NCBI GenBank assembly: GCA_900547385.1
Contig: URGQ01000013.1
Span: 1-30,344 of the forward strand
Length of the DNA stretch: 30,344 bases
Direction of reading: 5' to 3'
Origin: an uncultured Oscillospiraceae bacterium
GTDB lineage: Bacteria > Bacillota > Clostridia > Oscillospirales > Ruminococcaceae
Position numbers and translations under genes: made by a program. The first letter of the stretch is position 1, and the number at the start of each line of letters is the position of its first letter. Of this stretch, positions 21,851-30,304 are shown in pieces. A model generated the notes under the pieces. The model did not search any database. It was not told the origin of the DNA and saw only the letters and a list, made by a program, of their open reading frames with translations.

Positions 21851-22390
21851 TCACTTGCAGTATTTCCGGAAGATCTCCAAATACCGGTCGCCAAAGGAAA
21901 CCAGTGTCACATCGTCCAGCGGCAGCACCAGCGGATCAGAAAGCCAGTTGCCCAGCGCGTCCACCCGCTTCATGGTCAGGTAGCGGCTGTCTACCTTCAT
22001 CAGCCGCCCCAGGAAGTACAGCGATTCCTCCGGGTTGCCCTCGCACTCCACCGCGGCCCAGCCGCCGTATTGGGCCATAATGCCCTCCAGCAGCTCCTGC
22101 CAGCCGCGGCAGGAAAAGTCTGGCGCCTTTACGGCGTCGTACAGCTTCTCTCCGGCCATCACCTTTTTCAGGAACGGCACATCGTCCATCTGTTCCGCCT
22201 CGGTAATATCCCCGGTGCGCAGGGCGCAGTAGCCGTCCAGCACAAAGTTCGTCTGCCGCTGCAGCACCACCAGCTCGTTTTCCACCGCTACCGGCACCCC
22301 GGCATATTCCGGCGCCACCAGCTCATCCCGGTACAGCACCATCATGTTCTTTTGCTGCATCGCTTTCTGCAGCAGGTCCTTTTCCTGCAT
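21851..22390 (-). CDS. Conserved-looking protein of unknown function, coupled to rsgA
   Basis: A 179-residue soluble protein with no family I recognise. It begins with a helical MQEKDLLQKAMQQKNMMVLY, followed by strand-rich stretches (VAVENELVVLQRQTNFVLDGYCALRTGDI) and a C-terminus reading VSFGDRYLEIFRKYCK. No signal peptide, membrane segment or metal motif is seen. Its ATG is one base after the rsgA stop (TGATATG), so it is almost certainly co-translated with rsgA, prkC and prpC. The 183-nt stretch beyond it towards the ATL gene is partly AT-rich (several TATAAT-like boxes on the minus strand near 21690-21715), probably the ATL promoter. Confidence 0.75.
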   Translation of the reverse strand: MQEKDLLQKAMQQKNMMVLYRDELVAPEYAGVPVAVENELVVLQRQTNFVLDGYCALRTGDITEAEQMDDVPFLKKVMAGEKLYDAVKAPDFSCRGWQELLEGIMAQYGGWAAVECEGNPEESLYFLGRLMKVDSRYLTMKRVDALGNWLSDPLVLPLDDVTLVSFGDRYLEIFRKYCK

Positions 22391-22391
22391 A

Positions 22392-23300
22392 TCATGTCCC
22401 TCCCTGGGAGCGCCCCATCTTGGCCAGCTCCCATTCCTTCAGCTCTTTCAGTTCGTTATAGATCGCCGCATAGCTGCGGTGCCGGCTTTCGGGGATCAGC
22501 CCCTCCCGCACCGCCTCCAGCACGGCGCAGCCCTGCTCAGTGCGGTGGCTGCACCCGGTGTAGCGGCAATGGCCCTTGTATTTCTCCATCTCGGGGAAGC
22601 ACTCCGCCAGCTCCGCCGCCGGCATCGGCTCCGCTTTCGCGAATTCCAGCGCCGAAAATCCCGGGGTATCGCACAGCCAGCCGCCGTGCCCATCGGGGAA
22701 AAGCTCCACATGGCGGGTGGTATGCCGTCCCCGCCCCAGCTTTTTGCTGATCTCCCCGGTGGCAAGGTTGAGGTCGGGGTACAGCCCGTTCATCAGGCTG
22801 CTTTTCCCGGCGCCGCTGTTGCCGCAAAAGGCCGTGACCCCGCCCTTTAATAGCGCAGCGGCCTCGGTCAGCCCCTTCCCGGTCCGGTTGTTCACCACGG
22901 CGGTGGGGTAGCCCGCCTTGCGGTAGATGTCCACCCAGGGGGTCGGGTCCGCCAGGTCAGGCTTGGTAAAGATCATCACCACCGGGATGTCCCTGCGGGC
23001 CGCAATCGCCGTCAGCTGGTCTATGACCAGTGCGTTGGGGGCCGGGTCCGCCAATGAGATCACCATCGCCAGCCGGTCCAGGTTGGCCACCGGCGGCCGC
23101 TGTAAGGTGTTTTTTCTCGGTGCTATGGCGGTAATGCTCCCGCAGCCTGGCTCGGTCGGCTCAAACCGGCATCGGTCGCCCACCAGCAGGGTGGTTGCGT
23201 CCCTGCGGAAGATGCCCCGTCCCCGGCATTCGGTTTTTGTTCCGTCCTCGCTGATGACGGTATAAAACCCGCCCAGCGAGCGCACGATCAACCCCTCCAT
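22392..23300 (-). CDS. rsgA: Ribosome small-subunit-dependent GTPase A
   Basis: A 302-residue circularly permuted GTPase that helps mature the 30S subunit. The N-terminal OB fold (1-65) binds rRNA. The G4 motif TKPD (112-115) precedes the P-loop GNSGAGKSS (160-168) and DTPG (211-214), the permuted order typical of RsgA. The C-terminal zinc site is Cys247, Cys252, His254 and Cys260. Its ATG directly follows the prkC stop (TAAATG). PrkC phosphorylates RsgA (CpgA) in Bacillus, which fits the shared operon. Confidence 0.97.
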   Translation of the reverse strand: MEGLIVRSLGGFYTVISEDGTKTECRGRGIFRRDATTLLVGDRCRFEPTEPGCGSITAIAPRKNTLQRPPVANLDRLAMVISLADPAPNALVIDQLTAIAARRDIPVVMIFTKPDLADPTPWVDIYRKAGYPTAVVNNRTGKGLTEAAALLKGGVTAFCGNSGAGKSSLMNGLYPDLNLATGEISKKLGRGRHTTRHVELFPDGHGGWLCDTPGFSALEFAKAEPMPAAELAECFPEMEKYKGHCRYTGCSHRTEQGCAVLEAVREGLIPESRHRSYAAIYNELKELKEWELAKMGRSQGGT

Positions 23301-25283
23301 TTACTCACCAAAGGCCGAAGAATAGTCGGCCGTCCAGTAGTACTGCCCGGTGGCAAAGTCCACCGAAGCGCTCTTATACACCTCGCCGTCGATCAGCACA
23401 TCCGCCATGCAGGTGCCGCTGCCCTGCAGCGGGATGGAGATGAGCCGGGTGTTGCGGGGCTCTATTACCTCACTGTATACGGTCTCGCCGTTCAGTACGG
23501 CGGTCACATTCACGGTGCCGGGCAGATCAGGCGGTGTGGTCTGCAGCGTCACGGTGGCCTCGCCGTTCACATTGGCGTTATCCACTGTTCCCACCACCAG
23601 GGTAATCTTGCTCCCAATGGGCACCATGCTGGGGGAAGCCGGGGTTTGGTTGATCACCAGCCCGTCATACTGGTAGTCGGTCAGCTGGTAGGTCACCGTC
23701 ACATCAAACTGCGCGTCCCGCAGCACCTGCACGGCGCTCTCCTCGGGGTAGCCCAGTACCTCCGGCACCTGCACCTTTTCCTTATTGCTGCCCACGCTTA
23801 CATACACCACCACGGTGCTGCCGGCGGCCACGCTCTGTCCGGCATCGGGGCTGGTACGCACCACGCTGCCTTCGGCTATGGTGTCGCTGGCAATATCGGT
23901 AGTGGAATATTTAAGCCCCAGGCTTACCAGCTTGGCGTAAACGGCGGTCGCCTCTTGGTTGGTAAAGGTCGGGATGGTCACCATCTTGTTGCCGGCGCTG
24001 ACCCACACCTGCACCGTGCTGCCTTTTTTCACGCTGGTGCCGGCGTTGGGGCTCTGCCGGTAGATCTGCCCCTCCTCATAATCGGCGTTGTAGTCCTCGC
24101 TCTCCAGCTTCAGCTTCACGCCGGGGTAAGCCCCGTTGGCGGAAGCGGCGGTGTAGTCCACCCCCACCAGGTTGGGCAGGGTGATATCCTCCACTGACTT
24201 AAAGGGCTGATAGATCTGGAACATCACCAGCACAAAGAGCAGGGAAGCCACCACTACGCCGCAGGTCACCGCAAACAGCTTGGAAAGTGGGGTGGTCAGC
24301 CGGTCGCGCAGCCTTTTCTTTTCGTTATTTTCACCAGTTTTTGCGGCCTTCTGGGAGGCCATGACGCCCTGCTTTTTGGGCATAATGCCAATACCCTCGC
24401 CGCTCTTTTTCGCCGGCTTGGCCGCCCGGGCGGTATACGCCGGGAAGGTTGTCTTGGGGTCCGTCAGCCACTTCCGCAGGTCGGCTATCATCTCACCGCA
24501 GTTCTGGTAGCGGTGATCGGGGTCCTTGGCCATGGCGTGCAGGGTGATCTGCTCCAGACCCACCGGCACATTGGGATTCAGACTCCGCAGCGCCTTGGGG
24601 TTCTGCTCCACCTGCTGCAGCGCCACACTGATGGGCGACTCCCCGTCAAAGGGCAGCCTGCCGCTCAGCATCTCAAAGAGGATGACGCCCACCGAGTAGA
24701 TATCGGTGCGCTGATCCACCGCGCCGCCTAGGGCCTGCTCCGGGCTGATATAGTGGACCGAACCGATGGCGTTGCCGTCAATGGTGCGGCTTTGGCTCAT
24801 GGCAAAGCGCGCGATGCCAAAGTCCATCACCTTTACCTCGCCCTTTTCGGTCACCATGATATTCTGCGGCTTGACATCCCGGTGGACGATGCCGTTTTCG
24901 TGGGCACACTGCAGGGCGGTCAGCACCAGCCCGGCGATATTGGCGGCCGTTTTGCCGGGGATGGGCTTCTTCCGCTCGATATACTCCTTCAGGGTGATGC
25001 CGCTGACATACTCCATCACTAGGTAGGGATTGGGCACATCCAGTACCACATCATAAATTTTGACGATATTGGGGTGAGAAAGGGCATTGATGGCCCGGCT
25101 CTCATTGCGGAAGCGCCGCAGGTACTCCTCATCGGCGGCATATTCATCCCGCAGCATTTTTACCGCCACGGTCCGCAGCGCCTCGGCATCAAAGGCCCGG
25201 TAGACATTGCACATGCCGCCTACCCCCACCAGCTCCTCTATGAGGTAGCGGTCTGCCAGCTTGGTTCCCAGTATATTTTCCAT
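23301..25283 (-). CDS. prkC: PASTA-domain Ser/Thr protein kinase PrkC
   Basis: A 660-residue membrane kinase that senses cell-wall fragments and phosphorylates cytoplasmic targets. The kinase domain spans about 13-275, with the glycine loop GVGGMCNVY, Lys42 (VAVK), HRDVKPQN (134-141), DFG (154-156) and SPEQ. A basic linker leads to one membrane helix (336-358). Three PASTA repeats follow outside (about 367-433, 434-502 and 503-570), then a 90-residue beta-rich tail. The tail after the last PASTA domain is found in many clostridial PrkC proteins. It follows prpC by 16 nt, the usual kinase-phosphatase pair. Confidence 0.97.
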   Translation of the reverse strand: MENILGTKLADRYLIEELVGVGGMCNVYRAFDAEALRTVAVKMLRDEYAADEEYLRRFRNESRAINALSHPNIVKIYDVVLDVPNPYLVMEYVSGITLKEYIERKKPIPGKTAANIAGLVLTALQCAHENGIVHRDVKPQNIMVTEKGEVKVMDFGIARFAMSQSRTIDGNAIGSVHYISPEQALGGAVDQRTDIYSVGVILFEMLSGRLPFDGESPISVALQQVEQNPKALRSLNPNVPVGLEQITLHAMAKDPDHRYQNCGEMIADLRKWLTDPKTTFPAYTARAAKPAKKSGEGIGIMPKKQGVMASQKAAKTGENNEKKRLRDRLTTPLSKLFAVTCGVVVASLLFVLVMFQIYQPFKSVEDITLPNLVGVDYTAASANGAYPGVKLKLESEDYNADYEEGQIYRQSPNAGTSVKKGSTVQVWVSAGNKMVTIPTFTNQEATAVYAKLVSLGLKYSTTDIASDTIAEGSVVRTSPDAGQSVAAGSTVVVYVSVGSNKEKVQVPEVLGYPEESAVQVLRDAQFDVTVTYQLTDYQYDGLVINQTPASPSMVPIGSKITLVVGTVDNANVNGEATVTLQTTPPDLPGTVNVTAVLNGETVYSEVIEPRNTRLISIPLQGSGTCMADVLIDGEVYKSASVDFATGQYYWTADYSSAFGE

Positions 25284-25299
25284 GTGTTTCGTTCTCCTC

Positions 25300-26037
25300 T
25301 CAGCGGTTGTGGATCAGTACGGCGGTGATGTTATCCGGTCCGCCGGCGGCATTGGCTTTCGCTATCAATGTATGGATATCCCCGCCCTGCAGAATCTCCT
25401 GCAGGGTGCCGGCCAGCTCCCCGGGCGGCAGGGTATTATACAATCCGTCACTGCACAGCAGCAGGGCGTCTCCCCGCAGCAGGTCTATCACGGTGTAGTC
25501 CGGCTGGACCTCCGGCTCCACCCCTATGGCCCTGGTAATGGCGTGCCGGTCCGGGTGATGGGCGGCTTCCTCGGGGCTCAGCAGGCCCTGCCGCAGCAGT
25601 ACCGCCACCGCGGTGTGGTCCTCGGTCACCTGGATCAGCTCCCCCTGCCGCAGCAGGTAGCAGCGGCTGTCGCCCACATTGGCCACCAGCGCCACCCCAT
25701 CACTGATGACGGCGGCGCAAAGGGTACTGCCCATGCCGGTCAGGGCCCCGCCGCTTTGGCCGCTGCGGGTGTATACCGCCCGGTTGGCCCCGGCGATGGC
25801 CGTTTCCAGCAGCAGCCGCAGGCTGCGTTCCTCCATGTGGGACCGCAGGCTGCTCTCAATCATGCGGCGCACCTCCTCGGCAGCAATGCCGGCCGCTATT
25901 CCGCCGCCGACTTCGCCCCCCATGCCATCGCATACGACGGCATAGCCGCTTCCCTGGTCAAATACCTCCCCGGCAAAGCGATCCTCATTGGTTTCCCGCA
26001 CCATTCCGCGGTCTGTCGCTCCGTAGATATGCAGCAT
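25300..26037 (-). CDS. prpC: PP2C-type protein phosphatase
   Basis: A 245-residue cytoplasmic metal-dependent phosphatase that reverses PrkC phosphorylation. The PP2C motifs are TDRGMVRETNEDRF, VCDGMGGEVGG, GMGSTLCAAVI, NVGDSRCYLL, TEDHTAV, LLCSDGLYN and GGPDNITAVL. They supply the Asp residues that bind Mn/Mg. Length fits Stp1/PrpC (about 245). GAGGAGGGG lies upstream of the ATG. The 148-nt gap to rlmN is GC-rich with small hairpins (such as CCGGGC/GCCCGG at 26076-26096) but no gene. Confidence 0.97.
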   Translation of the reverse strand: MLHIYGATDRGMVRETNEDRFAGEVFDQGSGYAVVCDGMGGEVGGGIAAGIAAEEVRRMIESSLRSHMEERSLRLLLETAIAGANRAVYTRSGQSGGALTGMGSTLCAAVISDGVALVANVGDSRCYLLRQGELIQVTEDHTAVAVLLRQGLLSPEEAAHHPDRHAITRAIGVEPEVQPDYTVIDLLRGDALLLCSDGLYNTLPPGELAGTLQEILQGGDIHTLIAKANAAGGPDNITAVLIHNR

Positions 26038-26185
26038 CTTTCTTTTCCCCTCCTCGGGAAGTTTTCCGTCTGTCCGGGCTTTGTCCCCGCCCGGCCTTTA
26101 CAGGGGGCCGCTCCCGGCACCCCCGCAGCCTCCGCGCCGTCTCGCGGCCCTCACCGGGCGGCCGCTCCCCGGCGCTCATTCCTCG

Positions 26186-27241
26186 TCACTTCGTACCGTC
26201 TCCAGCTTTCCCGGCCTCCGCCCTTCTCAGCTGGCCGCAGGCCGCGGCAATATCGCTGCCCAGCTCCCGCCGGACGGTCGCGTTCAGCCCCAGCGCCCCC
26301 AGCCGGGCCGCGAAGCGCTGCACCGCTCCTTTATCCGGCCGTTTGGTGCCGCGTTCCGCCACCGGGTTCACCGGGATCAGATTCACATGGCAGTTCTGCC
26401 CGCCCAGCAGCTTCGCCAGCGCCTCGGCATGGGCCGGGCTGTCATTCACCCCGGCGATGAGGGCATATTCGTAGCTGATGCGCCGGCCGGTCTTGGCAAA
26501 GTAATTTTTGCAGCTTTGCATCAGCCGGGCAATGTTGTACTGCTTATTCACCGGCATAATGCCGCTGCGGGTCTCATCATCGGCCGCGTGCAGCGAGATG
26601 GAAAGGGTCAGCCCCAGCCCCAGCTCCGCCAGCTCGTCAATGCGGTCGCACAGGCCGCAGGTGGAAAGCGAAACATGCCGCAGGCTCAGGTTTCTGCCCT
26701 CCGGCGAGGATAGTATCGTCAAAAAATCCAGTACATTGCGGTAGTTATCCAGCGGCTCGCCTATGCCCATCAGCACCAGCGAGGAGATCGGCTCACCCGC
26801 CTGCCGCTCCGCCTCATAGACTTCTCCCAGCATCTCGGCCGGGGTCAGGCTGCGTACCAGCCCTCCCAGCGTGGAGGCGCAGAATTTGCACCCCATGCGG
26901 CAGCCCACCTGGGTGGAAATGCACAGGCTCAGCCCATGCTCATACCGCATCAGCACCGCTTCCACACAGTTCTGGTCAGGCAGCTCCAGCAGCAGCTTCA
27001 CCGTTTCGTCCAGCCGGCTTTCCAGCCGCCGCCGGGTGGAAAGCACCGTCAAAAAGGCGCTCTCCTCCAGCTTTTGCCGCAGCGCGGTGGAAAGATTGGT
27101 CATTTCGGCAAAGGAGCCGACCCGTTTTTGGTGGATCCACCGGTAAATTTGTCCGGCGCGGAATTTAGGCTCCCCCAGTGTGCCGGTGACCCATTCGGTG
27201 AGCCGCGGCAGCGTCATCGAGGAGATATCGATTTTTTCCAT
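26186..27241 (-). CDS. rlmN: 23S rRNA (adenine2503-C2)-methyltransferase
   Basis: A 351-residue radical-SAM enzyme that methylates A2503 of 23S rRNA (and A37 of some tRNAs). The cluster motif CRMGCKFC holds Cys114, Cys118 and Cys121. GIGEPLDNY and the LSISLHA strand are standard. The methyl-carrying cysteine near the C-terminus is Cys335 in SDIAAACGQLR. Length matches the family. AAAGGAG is 12 nt upstream, with GAAAGGG closer. rsmB normally sits directly upstream, but here 596 bp intervene, so it probably has its own promoter in the AT-rich stretch 27280-27440. Confidence 0.97.
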   Translation of the reverse strand: MEKIDISSMTLPRLTEWVTGTLGEPKFRAGQIYRWIHQKRVGSFAEMTNLSTALRQKLEESAFLTVLSTRRRLESRLDETVKLLLELPDQNCVEAVLMRYEHGLSLCISTQVGCRMGCKFCASTLGGLVRSLTPAEMLGEVYEAERQAGEPISSLVLMGIGEPLDNYRNVLDFLTILSSPEGRNLSLRHVSLSTCGLCDRIDELAELGLGLTLSISLHAADDETRSGIMPVNKQYNIARLMQSCKNYFAKTGRRISYEYALIAGVNDSPAHAEALAKLLGGQNCHVNLIPVNPVAERGTKRPDKGAVQRFAARLGALGLNATVRRELGSDIAAACGQLRRAEAGKAGDGTK

Positions 27242-27482
27242 ACCCTTTCGGCTCCTTTCGTGGAATTTTGGCGGGATCAGTAAAGTCCTTTCACTAATAC
27301 GGCAAAATGGCCGCTTTTTTGCATGTGAAAGGTTAATATTTCACTTTTATTTACGGAAGATTTACAACATATGAAAATATTGGGCGAATATCTTATAAAT
27401 AGAGGATTTTACTGGGAAATTACAACTGGGATTTGTTATGCGAATTGAGGACAAGTTTGTGGTTGCCTAGCGGTGGCGTGGG

Positions 27483-27762
27483 GCATTTTATTTTGGATTC
27501 AGCAGGGAGCAAATTAAAAATCGACCTTTAAGCGTCGTCGCGTCGGACGCAACCTTCGCTTAAGTCGGGCTGACCCTGCGCTTTGCTCCGGGCAGCCCTC
27601 CCCGCTGCGGTGCATCCTCCTTTCCCCACAAGGTCTTGCGACCTTGCGGGGGCCCCGATTATACGGGGCGTACCGACGCGTTACGGGTCTTTAGGGCGGA
27701 GCCCTGAATGACTTTTGGTTACTTTTCTTCATAGAAAAGCAACCCCTCGCCGGGCAGGCGTA
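27483..27762 (-). repeat. Structured dispersed repeat, copy A
   Basis: About 280 bp sharing ordered blocks with the inverted copy at 30108-30304. The blocks are GCATTTTATTTTGGA, CAGCAGG, AAGCGTCGTC, GGGGCGTACCGACGCGTT, TTAGGGCG-AGCCCTGAATGACTTTTG, TACTTTTCTTCA and CCCTCGCCGGG. Copy A carries about 90 extra internal bases with their own hairpins. Near its end are AGGGC/GCCCT and GGTT-CTTTTCT/AGAAAAG-AACC stems. No transposase or coding frame is present. The region 27242-27837 otherwise holds an AT-rich stretch (27280-27440) with no gene. Strand is arbitrary. Confidence 0.8.
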
Positions 27763-27837
27763 CAAATTTTGATATCTAAAAGGCTCCGCCCCGCCGCCAG
27801 GCGATAGCAAGCTATCACCATAACAAGCCGCAAGCAT

Positions 27838-29118
27838 TTACAGCTTTTTTTCCAGCACGGCATAGAAAAACCCATCCCCGCCGGTTTGTTCCGGCAGGCA
27901 GGTCACGGGTTCCCCGCACAGGGCAAGCTCCCGGTGCGCCCGCAAAAAGGCATTCACCACGCCCTCATTCTCGGCGGGGTTCAGGGTGCAGGTGCTGTAT
28001 ACCAGCCGCCCGCCGGGGGCTAGGTACCGGGCGGAGGTTGTAAGAATGGCCAGCTGCGTCTGCGGCAGGGCCACCCCCTCCGCGGGGTCCTTATAGCGGA
28101 TCTCCGGCTTGCGCCGGATGACTCCATAACCGGAGCATACCACATCACACAGGATGCGGTCAAATACTCCCAAGGATTTATCGTAAATTTGGGCGTCGTT
28201 CGCCTTTGTTTGGATGCAGCGAAGCCCCAAACGGGCCGCGCCGTCCTCCACCAGCTTCAGCCGGCGGGGATACAGGTCCATCGCCAGCAGGCTGCCGGTG
28301 TCCTCCATCCGCTCCGCCAGGGTAAAGGTCTTTCCTCCCGGGGCCGAGCAGACATCCAGCACCCGGTGGCCGGGCCGCACATCCAGCGCGGCGGCGCATT
28401 TTTGGCTGGAAAGATCCTGCACATGGAACAGCCCCTCCCGGAAGGCTGCCAGCCGGGTCACATCCCCGGCGCCTTCCAGCCGCAGCGCGTTTTCCACGGG
28501 GGTCTTTTCGGCGGTGATATTTTCCTCCGCCAGCTTTTCCATCAGCGCTTCGGCGGTGGCCTTTTGGGAATTAACCCGGATAAAAAGCGGCGCCGGGCTT
28601 TGGCAGCCCTCCAGAATGGCCCGGGTCGTTTCCTCGCCGTAGCCTTGCCGCCACAGCGTGATCAGCGCCTTGGGCACCGCGTATTGAACGGAAAGGGCGG
28701 CAAGCGGCTCACGCGGCAGGGCAATTTTTTTGCCGTCCCGCAGGAAGGCCCGCAGCACCCCATTTACATACCCGCTGGCGGAGGAAACACGCATCGCGCG
28801 GGTTTCCTTCACCGCCTCGTTCACGGCGGCACGCTCCGGGATGGAGGGCATATACAGCAGCTGGTACACCGCCATCCGCAGGATATCCCGCACGGCAGGG
28901 GACAGCTTTTCCACCGGCTGCCGGGAGTACCGCCCCAGCACCCAGTCCAGTGTGATACGCCGCTCCACCACACCGTAAAACAGCGCGGTGCAGAAGGCCC
29001 GCTCCTGCCCGGTAAGCTCGTTTTTCCGCATCAGGCTCTCCAGCACCAGGTTGGAGTAGCCCCCCTGCCCAAAGACCTCATTGAGGCCCCGCAGGGCGGT
29101 CAGTCTCGCGTCTGCCAT
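27838..29118 (-). CDS. rsmB: 16S rRNA (cytosine967-C5)-methyltransferase
   Basis: A 426-residue SAM-dependent RNA methyltransferase. The N-terminal 130 residues form a NusB-like RNA-binding domain. The Rossmann domain has CSAPGGKT, then MDLYPRRL and ILCDVVCSGYGVIRRKPEIRY (motif IV). Motif VI is YSTCTLNPAENE with the nucleophilic Cys. Motif IV normally reads PCSG; here Val replaces that Pro. The start is the ATG at 29118, four bases after the yugP stop; an upstream in-frame ATG would overlap yugP. Gene order with yugP is the standard Firmicutes one. Confidence 0.96.
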   Translation of the reverse strand: MADARLTALRGLNEVFGQGGYSNLVLESLMRKNELTGQERAFCTALFYGVVERRITLDWVLGRYSRQPVEKLSPAVRDILRMAVYQLLYMPSIPERAAVNEAVKETRAMRVSSASGYVNGVLRAFLRDGKKIALPREPLAALSVQYAVPKALITLWRQGYGEETTRAILEGCQSPAPLFIRVNSQKATAEALMEKLAEENITAEKTPVENALRLEGAGDVTRLAAFREGLFHVQDLSSQKCAAALDVRPGHRVLDVCSAPGGKTFTLAERMEDTGSLLAMDLYPRRLKLVEDGAARLGLRCIQTKANDAQIYDKSLGVFDRILCDVVCSGYGVIRRKPEIRYKDPAEGVALPQTQLAILTTSARYLAPGGRLVYSTCTLNPAENEGVVNAFLRAHRELALCGEPVTCLPEQTGGDGFFYAVLEKKL

Positions 29119-29122
29119 GGCG

Positions 29123-29827
29123 TCAGTTCCGGCGGTTGCCCCGGCTGATGATAATAAGCCGCAGCAATTGGGCCAGGGTGGAAGCCAGCGCCGCCACATA
29201 GGTCAGCGCCGCGGCGGAAAGCACCTTTTTGGCGCCCCGGGCCTCGTCCTCGGTCAGCAGGGCGCGCTCCTCTATGGTGGCCAGCGCCCGGCGGCTCGCG
29301 TTAAATTCCACCGGCAGGGTGATAAGCTGGAACAGCGCCACCAGCCCAAACAGCAGAATGCCGATGTTCATCAGCAGGGTGTAGTTAAACAGCAGCCCGA
29401 TGAAAAAGATAGGAATGGAAAGGGAAGACCCGATATTGGTAATGGGGATAATGGCGCTGCGCAGCTTCAGCGGGCCGTATTCCTCGGCGTGCTGCACGGC
29501 ATGGCCGCATTCGTGCGCTGCCACCCCTATGGCCGCGATGGAGGTGCTGCTATACACCCCTTGCGAAAGGTGCACGATATTGGTGCGGGGGTCGTAGTTA
29601 TCGGTCAGTTCCCCGCCTATCTGGTCCACCTGCACATAGCTCAGCCCGTGGTCGTTCAGGATCTGCCGTGCGACCTCCGCCGCCGTGCGGCCCCGCACGC
29701 TGCGCACCTTGGAATATTTGGAATAGGTGGCCTTTACCCGGAACTGCGCCCATAGCGCCAGCAGGAATGCCGGCAGCACCAGCAGGTACCAGGTGTAATC
29801 GTAGCCATAGTAGTAGCCCATCGGCAT
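29123..29827 (-). CDS. YugP-type membrane zinc metallopeptidase
   Basis: A 234-residue membrane protein. It opens MPMGYYYGYDYTWYLLVLPAF, the typical YugP start, with a first helix at about 12-28. The zinc motif HECGH is at 105-109 (AAHECGHAVQ), with helices at about 120-145 and 150-175 and a C-terminal helix. The family is annotated as neutral zinc peptidase; its substrates are unknown. The ATG at 29827 has AAGGAGG 9 nt upstream; an in-frame ATG 42 nt further upstream would read through that RBS. It is the first gene of the pair with rsmB. Confidence 0.92.
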   Translation of the reverse strand: MPMGYYYGYDYTWYLLVLPAFLLALWAQFRVKATYSKYSKVRSVRGRTAAEVARQILNDHGLSYVQVDQIGGELTDNYDPRTNIVHLSQGVYSSTSIAAIGVAAHECGHAVQHAEEYGPLKLRSAIIPITNIGSSLSIPIFFIGLLFNYTLLMNIGILLFGLVALFQLITLPVEFNASRRALATIEERALLTEDEARGAKKVLSAAALTYVAALASTLAQLLRLIIISRGNRRN

Positions 29828-29892
29828 GGTGGAAGTCCTCCTTATGTTTTCGTCCGCGCCCAAAGGCACAGAATATCTCAGCTTCTATTCTA

Positions 29893-29911
29893 TCGGGATA
29901 TTTTGTCCCGA
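29893..29911. promoter_or_regulatory. Short palindrome upstream of yugP
   Basis: TCGGGA-TATTTTG-TCCCGA lies about 65 nt before the yugP start in an AT-rich stretch likely to hold its promoter. It could be an operator; no known factor is matched. Confidence 0.3.
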
Positions 29912-29984
29912 AGATTCCGAAATTATGAAGAAAAAGTAAATTGTGGTTAAGGCTTCATTAGCGCCTGCCGGCGCCGCACCATCC

Positions 29985-30095
29985 CATAGCCTTCCTTGTG
30001 TAAAGGGAGGTGGTGAGCGAAGCGAACCGGAGGGATTGCTGACACAAATTATGCCCGGTTTCATCTCGCCTTCGGCGGGGCGGAGTCACCGGAGG
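29985..30095. repeat. Short GC-rich interspersed repeat-like segment
   Basis: CCTTCCTTGTGTAAAGGGAGG, GAGCGAAGCGAACCGGAGGG and TCACCGGAGGGTGA are the kind of stem-rich intergenic segments common in clostridial genomes. It resembles in style, not in sequence, the CCTTCCT/AGGAAGG hairpin of the 145-bp repeat at 3351-3640. No gene is seen in 29828-30344. Confidence 0.4.
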
Positions 30096-30107
30096 GTGAC
30101 AGCCTGC

Positions 30108-30304
30108 ACGCCTACCCGGCGAGGGCCTACTTTTCTCTGAAGAAAAGTAGGCAAAAGTCATTCAGGGCTGCGCCCTAAAAACCCAACGCGTCGGTACGCC
30201 CCGACCGGAAGGTCTACGACCTCCCGGATCTGGGGCTAGACGACGCTTATAAGGTGTTTATTTTAATTCGGTCCCTGCTGGCTGCTGGGTCCAAAATAAA
30301 ATGC
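30108..30304 (+). repeat. Structured dispersed repeat, copy B (inverted relative to copy A)
   Basis: About 197 bp, the reverse complement of copy A over its conserved blocks. Its hairpin GCCTACTTTTCT/AGAAAAGTAGGC differs from that of copy A at paired positions on both sides, which keeps the stem. AGGGC/GCCCT is also kept. It lies at the right edge of the window; a GCGCCGCAG/CTGCGGCGC stem (30303-30337) follows. Confidence 0.8.

Noticed and set aside
26038..26185. A fifth multi-hairpin spacer element between rlmN and prpC
   Set aside because: It has isolated stems such as CCGGGC/GCCCGG but no outer stem enclosing them.
25261..26460. Open frame of about 400 codons on the + strand across prpC and the gap to rlmN
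   Set aside because: Antisense to an intact PP2C phosphatase; the Pro/Arg-rich end is typical of spurious GC-rich frames.
27483..27762. Remnant of an insertion sequence with a transposase
   Set aside because: No transposase-like reading frame and no clear terminal inverted repeats within the copy.
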